Assembly (NCBI GenBank): GCA_038134285.1
Contig: JAYPUW010000013.1
Location: 1-27,147, forward strand
Reading direction: 5' to 3'
DNA: 27,147 nucleotides
Source of the DNA: UBA3478 sp038134285
GTDB lineage: Bacteria; Bacteroidota; Bacteroidia; Flavobacteriales; Flavobacteriaceae
The position numbers and the translations under genes are program-made. Below are positions 7,977 to 15,290 of the stretch, piece by piece (the stretch's first letter is position 1; the number at the start of each line of letters is the position of its first letter). Under the pieces are notes generated by a model. That model was given only the letters and a program-made list of their open reading frames with translations. It was not told the DNA's origin and ran no database searches.

Positions 7977-8005
7977 AGCCTCCCTTTGCGGGAGGCTATT
8001 TTTTT
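7977..8005 (+). terminator. Intrinsic terminator after katG
   Basis: AGCCTCCC (7977-7984) pairs perfectly with GGGAGGCT (7990-7997) around a 5-base loop, followed by seven T residues at 7999-8005. It ends katG transcription 26 bases after the stop. It also argues against starting the next gene at the ATG at 7965, which would place this hairpin inside the coding region. Confidence 0.93.
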
Positions 8006-8012
8006 ATACAGA

Positions 8013-8531
8013 ATGTTCGATATTCGCAGTATGCTTCGATTCAATGCCTTGACGCTTCGCGAAAAATGGATCCTTGCTTTTGTTGGCGTAGCTATTCTAT
8101 CTCGTCTTATCGTCCATATCCCGAACGTAACGGCGGTTACGGCTACGGCTCTTTTCGCCGGACGTTTCTTTCAGCGTAAATCGTTGGCTTTCGCCGTGCC
8201 CATCGTGGTTATGGCAGTGACCGATTTGTTTTTGGGATTTTATAACATTAGCCTTTTTGTTTACGCCGCTTTATTAGGTACCGTCGCCATAGGGCAATTG
8301 GCCAAGCGCATCTCAGTTTGGAGCGTACTGGCCTCTTCGGTGCTCTTTTTTGTTCTCACCAATTTTGGGGTGTGGATACTCGGTTACCCAAAAACCTGGG
8401 AGGGTTTTTTGGCTTGTTACACGGCTGCGATTCCGTTCTTTAGAGCCTCTCTCATTGGTGATTTCGGTTATGCTGCCTTGCTCGCATTGAGCTTCAGAGG
8501 GGTAGAGCGTACGGTTTTGGCAAACGCCTAA
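8013..8531 (+). CDS. DUF6580 family multi-spanning membrane protein
   Basis: The product is 172 residues and mostly hydrophobic, with about five membrane helices. The pattern 'NVTAVTATALFAGRFF', then 'VMAVTDLFLGFYN', then 'NFGVWILGYPKTWEGFLACY' and 'IPFFRASLIGDFGYAALL' is that of the DUF6580 family, described as putative transport proteins; the solute is unknown. The frame is open back to an ATG at 7965, but that start would include the katG terminator, so 8013 is used; ATG 8031 is a further possibility and gives 166 residues. No promoter is obvious between the terminator and the start. It may depend on read-through of the terminator or on a weak local promoter. Confidence 0.75.
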   Translation: MFDIRSMLRFNALTLREKWILAFVGVAILSRLIVHIPNVTAVTATALFAGRFFQRKSLAFAVPIVVMAVTDLFLGFYNISLFVYAALLGTVAIGQLAKRISVWSVLASSVLFFVLTNFGVWILGYPKTWEGFLACYTAAIPFFRASLIGDFGYAALLALSFRGVERTVLANA

Positions 8532-8799
8532 GAAGGGTTATCCTCGCGCCCGATTCTTCAATCAACCTAACATGAAGCGTTACCTCAAACTCTTCGATTT
8601 CGACTATACCTATAGTGCCAACTGAAATTTTATCGGTACTTATTGTGGTCCTGGCCTTGATGCCTGAGGCAGTGGCTTTGGCTCGGATCGCTACTGCAGA
8701 AGTCATCATCGAGGTAAATGTGACCTAAGACTCAACGCCTAAGTTGATTTGAGGTTCTTGTTAATTGGGTTGGGCAAAAAAATAAAGTACATTTATCTC
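8532..8799. other. Intergenic stretch without a convincing gene
   Basis: These 268 bases hold no frame that I can assign. On the minus strand a frame of about 76 residues (8724-8494) is open but is rich in Thr/Ala/Val/Ile, matches no family I know and overlaps the DUF6580 3' end. On the plus strand short frames are closed by stops. Base composition is like coding DNA, so it may be an old gene relic. The right end carries the promoter of the haloperoxidase-like gene. Confidence 0.4.
8765..8795 (+). promoter_or_regulatory. Promoter of the haloperoxidase-like gene
   Basis: TTG (8765-8767), 20 bases, then TACATTTA (8788-8795), which differs from TAnnTTTG at the last base only. The box ends 4 bases before the ATG at 8800, so the message would be nearly leaderless, or translation may start slightly downstream. 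Confidence 0.45.
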
Positions 8800-10185
8800 A
8801 TGAATCGATTTAGTAAATGGATAGGGGCTTGGACAACCCTACTCGCTGTAGCACTGGCACTTTCAAGTTGCGCCGAGACAGATTTACGCTACCAAAGTCG
8901 ATTAGAAGATCCTGAACTTTTTAATGCCTCGATGCAGCAACTCACCGATGTGATTGTGCACGACATTTTTTCTCCTCCGGTGGCCTCGCGTATTTACGTT
9001 TATCCGACCGTTGCGGCCTATTCGATCATGCGTCAGGCCTATCCTGAGACCTATGCGAGTCTTGAAGGGCAACTTTCTGAATTCACCGAGATTCCGGCAA
9101 TGCCCGAAGATGTTAATCCGCACCTGGCGGCCATTCACACCTTTCTGCGCTTAGGCGAAAACTTTATTTTCTCTAAAAAACGGATGAGCGATTACCGCGA
9201 AAATCTTTACAAAGAGCTCCGTGAACTTGGGCTTTCAGATGCCGAATTTGAGCGTTCGACTGCCTATGGTGATCATGTAGTTGACCATATCAAAGCATGG
9301 ACCATGGGTGATATGTATAAAGAAACGCGCACCTTTCCTAAATACTCGGTTCGTGAGGCCGATCGCTATTGGAAGCCCACGCCTCCGGATTATATGGATG
9401 GAATCGAGCCGAATTGGCAGCGCATTCGCCCGCTGGTAATTCCGAGTGCTAAAGCCTTTAATCCCATTGCACCCCTTGAGGTGAGTATGGATCCTGATAG
9501 TCCGTTCTACGCCCAACTCATGGAGGTGTACGAGAAAGGGAAGAAGGTAACTCAAAAAAATAACGAAAACGAAGAGGCACAAATCGCCGCCTTTTGGGAC
9601 TGTAATCCGTATGTTTCGAATTATAAAGGCCACGCGATGTTTGCGATCAAAAAGATTACCCCTGGTGGGCACTGGATGGGCATCACCAAACTCGCTACTG
9701 AAAAGGCCGGTAGTAGTTTTGATGAGACCGTTGAGGCCTATCTGTACGTGTCTGTTGCACTTTTCGACGGGTTTATCTCGTGTTGGGATACCAAGTGGAA
9801 GACTTTAGTGGTACGCCCAGAAACTCTCATTCATCAGTACATCGACGAGGCTTGGAAGCCTAAACTTCAGACACCACCCTTCCCTGAATATACTTCAGGG
9901 CATTCGGTGATTTCTCGCGCCGCGGCTTTTGCACTGACAAAGGTGTACGGTGATAATTTTGATTTCGTAGATACCACAGAAGAAAAGTATGGACTGCCCG
10001 TACGCTCATACACTTCGTTCTTGCACGCCTCAGAAGAGGCCGCTATCTCGCGCTTGTACGGTGGAATCCACTACCGTATGGCCATTGAAAACGGGGTAAG
10101 TCAAGGCGAAGAAGTGGGCAAGTATGTCAATGCTCACCTTAACACGCGCCTCAACGAATCGCAACCTACTGTGGCTTCAAAATAA
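8800..10185 (+). CDS. Vanadium-dependent haloperoxidase-like lipoprotein (PAP2 superfamily)
   Basis: From ATG 8800 the product is 461 residues. A signal peptide ends in the lipobox 'LSSC' with C24 as the lipidated residue, so it is anchored outside the cytoplasm. The C-terminal half carries all three vanadate/phosphate-binding motifs of the family: 'KWKTLVVRP' (K334, R339), 'EYTSGHSV' (S366, G367, H368) and 'SRLYGGIHY' (R418, H424, the expected vanadate ligand). Such enzymes oxidise halides with hydrogen peroxide; relatives are acid phosphatases, and the sequence alone does not separate the two. The frame extends upstream to 8749, but those 17 residues would hide the signal peptide. Its nearest companion is a broken nucleotidyltransferase gene 6 bases downstream. 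Confidence 0.85.
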   Translation: MNRFSKWIGAWTTLLAVALALSSCAETDLRYQSRLEDPELFNASMQQLTDVIVHDIFSPPVASRIYVYPTVAAYSIMRQAYPETYASLEGQLSEFTEIPAMPEDVNPHLAAIHTFLRLGENFIFSKKRMSDYRENLYKELRELGLSDAEFERSTAYGDHVVDHIKAWTMGDMYKETRTFPKYSVREADRYWKPTPPDYMDGIEPNWQRIRPLVIPSAKAFNPIAPLEVSMDPDSPFYAQLMEVYEKGKKVTQKNNENEEAQIAAFWDCNPYVSNYKGHAMFAIKKITPGGHWMGITKLATEKAGSSFDETVEAYLYVSVALFDGFISCWDTKWKTLVVRPETLIHQYIDEAWKPKLQTPPFPEYTSGHSVISRAAAFALTKVYGDNFDFVDTTEEKYGLPVRSYTSFLHASEEAAISRLYGGIHYRMAIENGVSQGEEVGKYVNAHLNTRLNESQPTVASK

Positions 10186-10191
10186 ACTGCT

Positions 10192-10299
10192 ATGAGTACT
10201 TCTTCAAGGTCTAAAAAGAAAACCGTGATTGTTTCAGGATACTTCAATCGGATTCACAAGATCCAGTCAAGGAGCATTCTGCTAAAAACTAATAGGTAG
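10192..10299 (+). pseudogene. Remnant of an adenylyl-/cytidylyltransferase gene (N-terminal piece only)
   Basis: An ATG 6 bases after the haloperoxidase-like gene opens a 35-codon frame: 'MSTSSRSKKKTVIVSGYFNR' then 'IHKIQSRSILLKTNR' and a stop. 'VIVSGYFNPIHKGH' is the usual first strand and HxGH-type nucleotide-binding loop of cytidylyltransferase-fold enzymes. Here Pro is replaced by Arg and the GH after HK is lost, after which similarity stops. No continuation was seen in the other frames before the convergent metZ-like gene at 10307. The likely explanation is a deletion that removed all but the first beta strand. It could still be translated as a peptide without catalytic function. The identification rests on about 12 residues, so it is moderate. 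Confidence 0.45.
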
Positions 10300-10306
10300 T
10301 AGCGGT

Positions 10307-11473
10307 TTAGAGGCTATTGAGGGCTTGGTCCAAATCGTTCCAGACGTCATCGACATGCTCTAGCCCAACAGATAAGCGAATCATTCCATCTGAAATCTCA
10401 ACCTTCTGGCGTTCTTCACTCGAGAGCTTGCTGTGCGTGGTTGAAGCCGGATGCGTCACAATGCTTCGCGTATCCCCGAGGTTGGCCGATAGCGAACAGA
10501 GCTTAATGGCATCGATAAAGGCGCGGCCCTTTTCTAATCCTCCTTTGATTTCAAAAGCCACGATAGCTCCTCCTTTAAGCATCTGAGCCTTAGCCAATTC
10601 GTACTGTGGATGTGACTTTAAAAACGGATAACGCACCCATCTCACTTGAGCATGCCCTTCTAATCGGGTAGCTAGTTCTATGGCATTATCGCAATGGCGG
10701 TCGACCCTTACGGCCAGGGTTTCTAGACTTTTAGATAGCACCCAGGCGTTGAACGGAGAAAGAGCAGTTCCTGTAATACGGGCAAAGAGGTAGATTGAGC
10801 GCACGAGTTCTGCGTTTCCTACTGTGATGCCTCCGAGTACGCGTCCTTGGCCGTCCATGAGCTTGGTGCTCGAATGAATTACAAGGTCAGCTCCAAATTT
10901 AGCGGGTTGTTGCAGGTAAGGTGTGGCAAAGCAGTTGTCTACGATATACAGCAGGTTGTGCTTTTTGGCAATTTCTCCCAAGCGCTTCAAGTCTAAAACG
11001 GTTACCCCGGGATTCGTGGGCGACTCTACATATAAGATCTTGGTGCGCTCCTTGATCGAGGCCTCGAGGGTCTCAAAATCTCCCGGATCAAAATAACTGT
11101 GCTCGATTCCCCATTTCGGAAAGAACTGGGTGTAAAGCGTGTGGGTCGAGCCGAAGACGGCACGGCATGAGACGATGTGGTCTCCGCTGCTCAGTAGCGC
11201 CGCAAAAGTGGTATAAATGGCGCTCATACCCGAGGCGAAAGCAACGCCATCTTCAACACCCTCCATCTTTGCGACCTTTCCAATGAGCTCGCTTGTATTC
11301 GGATTCGAATAACGCGAATAGATATTGCGCTGCTTTTCTTCGGTGAAAGAGGCGCGCATGTCTTCTGCATCTTCAAAGATAAAGCTTGAAGTCAGGTAAA
11401 TAGGGGCAGAATGTTCAAGGTTGTGACTGCGCTCCATCTGGGCTCGAATCGCCTCGGTTTCAAATGCTTTCAT
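10307..11473 (-). CDS. metZ: O-succinylhomoserine sulfhydrylase-like trans-sulfuration enzyme
   Basis: This 388-residue PLP enzyme of the Cys/Met metabolism family has the aldimine lysine K204 in 'HSSTKLMDGQGRVLGG', the pyridine-nitrogen partner D179 in 'YIVDNCFATP', and the closing motif 'LGDTRSIVTHPASTTHSKL'. 'DGQGRVLGG' after the lysine is characteristic of the MetZ branch, which joins activated homoserine with sulfide to give homocysteine. MetB, MetY or methionine gamma-lyase roles are less likely but not excluded. It is cytoplasmic and works as a tetramer in known members. The context supports a methionine role, since metF, metH, metK and ahcY lie in the following 10 kb. It is transcribed away from the FecA-type receptor and shares a 125-base divergent region with it. 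Confidence 0.8.
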   Translation of the reverse strand: MKAFETEAIRAQMERSHNLEHSAPIYLTSSFIFEDAEDMRASFTEEKQRNIYSRYSNPNTSELIGKVAKMEGVEDGVAFASGMSAIYTTFAALLSSGDHIVSCRAVFGSTHTLYTQFFPKWGIEHSYFDPGDFETLEASIKERTKILYVESPTNPGVTVLDLKRLGEIAKKHNLLYIVDNCFATPYLQQPAKFGADLVIHSSTKLMDGQGRVLGGITVGNAELVRSIYLFARITGTALSPFNAWVLSKSLETLAVRVDRHCDNAIELATRLEGHAQVRWVRYPFLKSHPQYELAKAQMLKGGAIVAFEIKGGLEKGRAFIDAIKLCSLSANLGDTRSIVTHPASTTHSKLSSEERQKVEISDGMIRLSVGLEHVDDVWNDLDQALNSL

Positions 11474-11506
11474 GCCGCCAAATTAGCTAAAAGCCGGCAC
11501 TCTTAA

Positions 11507-11523
11507 ATTTATTTAAAATAAAT
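11507..11523. promoter_or_regulatory. 17-base palindrome in the metZ/receptor divergent region
   Basis: ATTTATTT-A-AAATAAAT has two perfect 8-base arms. It sits 34 bases before the metZ-like start and 11 bases before the -33 element of the receptor promoter, placed so a bound dimer could affect both genes. AT-richness lowers the weight of the match. Confidence 0.35.
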
Positions 11524-11533
11524 CTAAATAGAC

Positions 11534-11564
11534 TTGCGCAAAGTTGTTTTGGGTCATAAATTTG
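11534..11564 (+). promoter_or_regulatory. Promoter of the FecA-type receptor gene
   Basis: TTG (11534-11536), 20 bases, then TAAATTTG (11557-11564), an exact match to the Bacteroidota TTG-N17-23-TAnnTTTG promoter pattern. The start codon at 11599 gives a leader of about 30 bases. Confidence 0.65.
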
Positions 11565-11598
11565 CTCTGCGATTATTGTTTTTAATCAGTCTAAATAA

Positions 11599-13833
11599 AT
11601 GAAAAAGAAAAGAAGTGTTTTAGGGTTTTTAGGAATGTTTTTAGGCGTTTTGAATTTTATTGCTGCTCAGAGCGAACAAACCCCCCTTGACTCGGTTCAG
11701 CGTCTCGATGAGGTCATTATTCGTGCCAATACCATTTTAGGAAACAAGTACGTTGCCCAGAACCGTACGGGGGCTTCGTATTATGTGTCAGCCGAAGAGC
11801 TCGAGAAGTTCGGATACGTTGACATCAACCGTGCCCTAAGAGCAGTTCCTGGAGTGAACTTTTATGAAGAGGATGGATTCGGACTCCGCCCTAACATCTC
11901 TTTGCGCGGAACCTCTCCTCAGCGCAGCTCAAAGATTACCCTAATGGAAGACGGTGTGCTGATCGCTCCAGCTCCTTACAGCTCACCAGCGGCATATTAC
12001 TTTCCTTCAGTGGCACGTATGCAGGCCGTTGAGATTTTGAAGGGAAGTAGCCAGGTGCAATACGGACCTTTCACCACCGGAGGAGCCATCAACTTAGTTT
12101 CAACGGCTATTCCTGAACAGTTCACTGCCAACTTGCGCAGTAGCTATGGAAGCTTTGATAACGGACAGTTCTATACTTCGGTAGGCCAATCGGGCGAGCG
12201 TTTTGGATATGTTTTAGAATACTTGAACTTCAATTCTGACGGATTTAAGCAGTTGGGTGAAAATGACAATACCGGATTCGACATTAGGGATCTTATGGGT
12301 AAAGTGCGTTTTTCGTCAGCAGCTAATGTTGCATTGCCTCAATCGCTTGAACTGAAGTACCATTTTTTCGACGAGCAGTCTAATGAAACCTACCTAGGTC
12401 TTTCTCAGGCAGATTTTGAGACCGACCCGTATTCGCGCTATGCCGGATCGCGCCTCGACCAAATGAATGCAACGCAGCGTCAGGTGATGCTCACCCATGT
12501 CATGGACTTTTCTGACCGTTTTAAGGTGATCACCAACGCTTACAGTAATAAATTTACCCGTAACTGGTACAAGATTGACGATGTGGTCTTCGAAGGTGAT
12601 AAGGCTAACCTCGTCAGCGTGCTGAATGACCCTACGGCCTACTCAAATCATATGAGTATCATCAATGGCCAATCGAATTCCGGAGCCGACGCTCTGCTCT
12701 TGAAAGCAAACAACCGTATCTATTATTCACACGGTATTCAAACCAAAGTAGACTACCACTGGTACGGATACAACGGAGCCTTCCATGACATCGAAGTAGG
12801 CGCACGCCTGCATTATGATGCAGAAGATCGCCTGCAATGGGAAGACGGCTACAGCATCACCAACGGATTTATGGCCATGACTTCTGAAGGGCCCAGAGGA
12901 GCAGAAGGCAACTGCATCTCTAGCGCCAATGCCCTAGCCACCTATACATTGTATAAGTACAAAAAAGGTGGCCTCACCTTGACCCCGGGCATTCGTTTCG
13001 AGCGCATTGATTTGATGCGCGAGGATTGGGGTAAGACCGATGAAAACCGTGTTGCTGAGCCAGCTATTCGCGAGAACGCGGTTAACGTTGTGATCCCAGG
13101 TGTTGGATTCAATTACAGTTTCTCAAACGCAACCTCACTGTTCGGTGGGATTCACAAGGGATTCTCACCTCCTGGAAACGCCCCTGGTGAAAAGGCTGAA
13201 AAGAGCGTCAACTACGAACTCGGATCACGCTTTAACATCGTTGGAATCAGTGGAGAGCTTATCGGATTCTTCAACGACTATTCAAACCTCTTAGGCTCTG
13301 ACATGGCCGCCAGTGGAGGAACCGGATCTCTCGATCAGTTCAATGCCGGAGCCGTAAATGTGAGCGGCCTCGAGCTCTTACTCAATGGAAATCTTGCAGC
13401 GGCTGATGCCAAAGTACAGCTACCGGTTTCAGCTGCCTATACGCTGACCAACGCCATTTTTCAGTCAGACTTCGGAAGCACTCAAGACGTATGGGGCACG
13501 GTCAGCAAAGGCGATCGCGTTCCTTACATTCCGCAGTATCAATTCAACCTAACTACGAGTCTAGTGTACTCAAAATATGAGGTCAACATTAACGGACGCT
13601 ATAGCGGCGCCTTCATCACCCAAGCCGCGAACGGCGGAAATAATGATCCTATGACACTCGAATCAAATGTGGTCATTGACATGAGCGCAAAATATCATTT
13701 AAGCTCTAAGATTAGTTTGACTACTCAGGTCATCAACCTCTTCGATGAAGTTTATGCATCTGCGCGCGTTCCCGCAGGATTCAGACCTGGGCACCCCTTT
13801 GGAATCTATGGCGGAGTCTCCTTTAAACTCTAG
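11599..13833 (+). CDS. TonB-dependent outer membrane receptor, FecA-like
   Basis: The 744-residue protein has a signal peptide (hydrophobic residues 8-22, likely cut after 'FIAAQ'), a TonB box 'DEVIIRA' at about 37-43, and a plug domain with 'ALRAVPGVNFYEEDGFGLRP', 'NISLRGTSPQRSSKITLMED' and 'GGAINLVSTAIP'. The 22-strand barrel follows, ending in an aromatic-rich strand 'FGIYGGVSFKL' with a terminal hydrophobic residue, as outer membrane proteins require. 'RGTSPQRSSKI.LMEDG' is typical of the Fe(III)-dicitrate receptor group, so a ferric chelate is the best guess for the ligand. There is no N-terminal carboxypeptidase-like domain and no sigma-signalling domain between signal peptide and TonB box. 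Its promoter is strong and it does not share an operon with an inner membrane transporter here. Confidence 0.9.
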   Translation: MKKKRSVLGFLGMFLGVLNFIAAQSEQTPLDSVQRLDEVIIRANTILGNKYVAQNRTGASYYVSAEELEKFGYVDINRALRAVPGVNFYEEDGFGLRPNISLRGTSPQRSSKITLMEDGVLIAPAPYSSPAAYYFPSVARMQAVEILKGSSQVQYGPFTTGGAINLVSTAIPEQFTANLRSSYGSFDNGQFYTSVGQSGERFGYVLEYLNFNSDGFKQLGENDNTGFDIRDLMGKVRFSSAANVALPQSLELKYHFFDEQSNETYLGLSQADFETDPYSRYAGSRLDQMNATQRQVMLTHVMDFSDRFKVITNAYSNKFTRNWYKIDDVVFEGDKANLVSVLNDPTAYSNHMSIINGQSNSGADALLLKANNRIYYSHGIQTKVDYHWYGYNGAFHDIEVGARLHYDAEDRLQWEDGYSITNGFMAMTSEGPRGAEGNCISSANALATYTLYKYKKGGLTLTPGIRFERIDLMREDWGKTDENRVAEPAIRENAVNVVIPGVGFNYSFSNATSLFGGIHKGFSPPGNAPGEKAEKSVNYELGSRFNIVGISGELIGFFNDYSNLLGSDMAASGGTGSLDQFNAGAVNVSGLELLLNGNLAAADAKVQLPVSAAYTLTNAIFQSDFGSTQDVWGTVSKGDRVPYIPQYQFNLTTSLVYSKYEVNINGRYSGAFITQAANGGNNDPMTLESNVVIDMSAKYHLSSKISLTTQVINLFDEVYASARVPAGFRPGHPFGIYGGVSFKL

Positions 13834-13862
13834 TTTTTCACTAGTTTGTGTCTAGTTAATGA
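13830..13862 (+). repeat. Three 11-base tandem repeats at the end of the receptor gene
   Basis: CTAGTTT occurs at 13830 and 13841 and as CTAGTTA at 13852, exactly 11 bases apart. The first copy contains the TAG stop codon of the receptor gene. The remaining four bases of each unit differ. This is one helical turn per unit, which may mark a protein-binding array, but short AT-rich repeats also arise by slippage. Confidence 0.5.
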
Positions 13863-13922
13863 AAGGCACCTATCAACGCAATGAGCTTAAATGAACTACC
13901 TTAGAACAGTAAATGGAGCTCT

Positions 13923-14303
13923 ATGTGCAAAAAATTAAAAGGTGTTTTCTTCTGGCTTTTAACGAGCGCCTTCGTTGTTTCGTTTAGTTGTGTTTATGGC
14001 CAAGAAACCAAAACCACTATTTATATCGAAGGAATGATAGGTGCAACGCTCGGTGACGGTTTTGCAACTATTAACATCGGAGGTCCGTCGCTCTCTGTAG
14101 TGATCAAAGAAGGATTCAAAGTTGGTGTAGGGGCTTTACCCTCTTTACATTTAGAAGTCGGAAAGGCTACACCCAAGTTAGGTCTTGGCCCTCGTATCGA
14201 CCTCAAAAAGGTTTCTATAATTGCTCCTTTCTTCCCAGTACAGCCTACGGGTAAATGGGCAGGATCCTTAGGGTTAGCCTATAAGTTTGGTCGAAAGAAA
14301 TAG
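13923..14303 (+). CDS. Small exported protein of unknown function (126 aa)
   Basis: I do not recognise the family. The first 27 residues form a signal peptide: basic start 'MCKKLKG', a hydrophobic core and a likely cut after 'CVYGQ'. The mature part is about 99 residues and rich in Gly, Val, Leu and Lys, with alternating patterns such as 'GFKVGVGALPSLHLEVGKAT' and an end 'SLGLAYKFGRKK'. This suggests short beta strands, perhaps a small outer membrane or periplasmic beta protein. No catalytic motif is seen. It follows the FecA-type receptor by 89 bases on the same strand and could be cotranscribed or have its own promoter (weak TACCTTAG at 13897). It converges with metF, the two stops lying 29 bases apart with no clear terminator between them. 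Confidence 0.6.
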   Translation: MCKKLKGVFFWLLTSAFVVSFSCVYGQETKTTIYIEGMIGATLGDGFATINIGGPSLSVVIKEGFKVGVGALPSLHLEVGKATPKLGLGPRIDLKKVSIIAPFFPVQPTGKWAGSLGLAYKFGRKK

Positions 14304-14332
14304 TGGTTCCTTTGACATTGGCGTTAAGCTAT

Positions 14333-15289
14333 TTAGAATATTGCCTCTGCGACGGCCTTGATGTTGGCAGGACGACTCATGGTGTAGTAATGCAAGATAG
14401 GAACCCCTGCCCGCATAAGTTCTTTCGACTGCTGAATGCACCATTCGACACCTACCTGATAAACCGCTGCATTGTCTTTACAGGCCTCAACGGCAGTTAC
14501 GAGGTTAGCTGGAAGTTCCACATGAAAACGATGAGGCAACAAGTTGAGTTGGCGCTTGGAAGAAATAGGCTTAAGCCCGGGTATGATAGGAACCTCGATA
14601 CCGATGGCGCGGCATTTGTCAACGAATTCAAAGAACTTCTGATTGTCGAAGAACATTTGGGTGACGATGTAGTTGGCACCAGCATCAACCTTGGCCTTGA
14701 GCATCTTGAGGTCGTGATCGAGTGATGGGGCCTCCATGTGTTTTTCAGGATAGCCAGCGACCCCAATGCAGAAATTGGAAGCAGCGGTGTTCTCGAGTCT
14801 GCTGTCAAGGTAGTGTCCGTTATTGAGTCCGGCGATCTGAGCGACGAGTTCTGAGGCGTAAGAATGACCTTCTTTTTCGGGTTTGAAGTAGGTTTCAGAG
14901 CCCATGGCATCTCCGCGCAGTGCTACAAGGTTATCGATACCGATAAAATTGAGGTCGATGAGCAGGTCTTCTGTTTCTTGACAGGTAAAGCCTCCACAGA
15001 GTACGTGGGGGATGGCATCTACCTTGTATTTGTGTTGAATGGCGGCGGTGATACCGAGGGTTCCAGGACGCTTACGTGTAATGCGCTTTTCGAGTAGGCC
15101 ATCCGGACGCTCTAAGTATTCGAAATCCTCGCGATGATAGGTCACCTCGATAAACGGTGGATTGAACTCCATTAGCGGATCAATTGCCGCATAGATCGAA
15201 TCGATCGTCTGACCTTTGTTTGGGGGCAGCAGCTCGAATGAAAAGAGGGTCTTGCCTTTAGCGGAATTTATATGTTCGGTTACCTTCAT
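14333..15289 (-). CDS. metF: 5,10-methylenetetrahydrofolate reductase
   Basis: This 318-residue TIM-barrel flavoenzyme reduces 5,10-methylene-tetrahydrofolate to 5-methyl-tetrahydrofolate, the methyl donor for methionine synthase. 'LFSFELLPPNKG' holds the catalytic Glu (E19). 'LVALRGD' contacts flavin/folate, and 'NYIVTQMFFDNQKFFEFVDK' with 'VPIIPGLKPI' are the standard later motifs. Length fits the bacterial family. The ATG at 15289 follows the metH stop after a single base, so metF is the last gene of a metH(N)-metH(C)-metF operon and its translation is probably coupled. The FAD-linked cofactor use (NADH in most bacteria) is inferred from the family. Confidence 0.95.
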   Translation of the reverse strand: MKVTEHINSAKGKTLFSFELLPPNKGQTIDSIYAAIDPLMEFNPPFIEVTYHREDFEYLERPDGLLEKRITRKRPGTLGITAAIQHKYKVDAIPHVLCGGFTCQETEDLLIDLNFIGIDNLVALRGDAMGSETYFKPEKEGHSYASELVAQIAGLNNGHYLDSRLENTAASNFCIGVAGYPEKHMEAPSLDHDLKMLKAKVDAGANYIVTQMFFDNQKFFEFVDKCRAIGIEVPIIPGLKPISSKRQLNLLPHRFHVELPANLVTAVEACKDNAAVYQVGVEWCIQQSKELMRAGVPILHYYTMSRPANIKAVAEAIF

Positions 15290-15290
15290 A

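Noticed and set aside
8494..8709. 71-codon minus-strand frame as a gene.
   Set aside because: It overlaps the DUF6580 3' end, shows no recognisable motif and has biased composition; kept only as an unexplained stretch.
9235..9672. 145-codon minus-strand frame within the haloperoxidase-like gene.
   Set aside because: The opposite strand encodes all family motifs; this frame is a by-product of its codon bias.
14303..14725. 140-codon plus-strand frame opposite metF.
   Set aside because: metF is certain on the minus strand; the translated plus frame has no family pattern.
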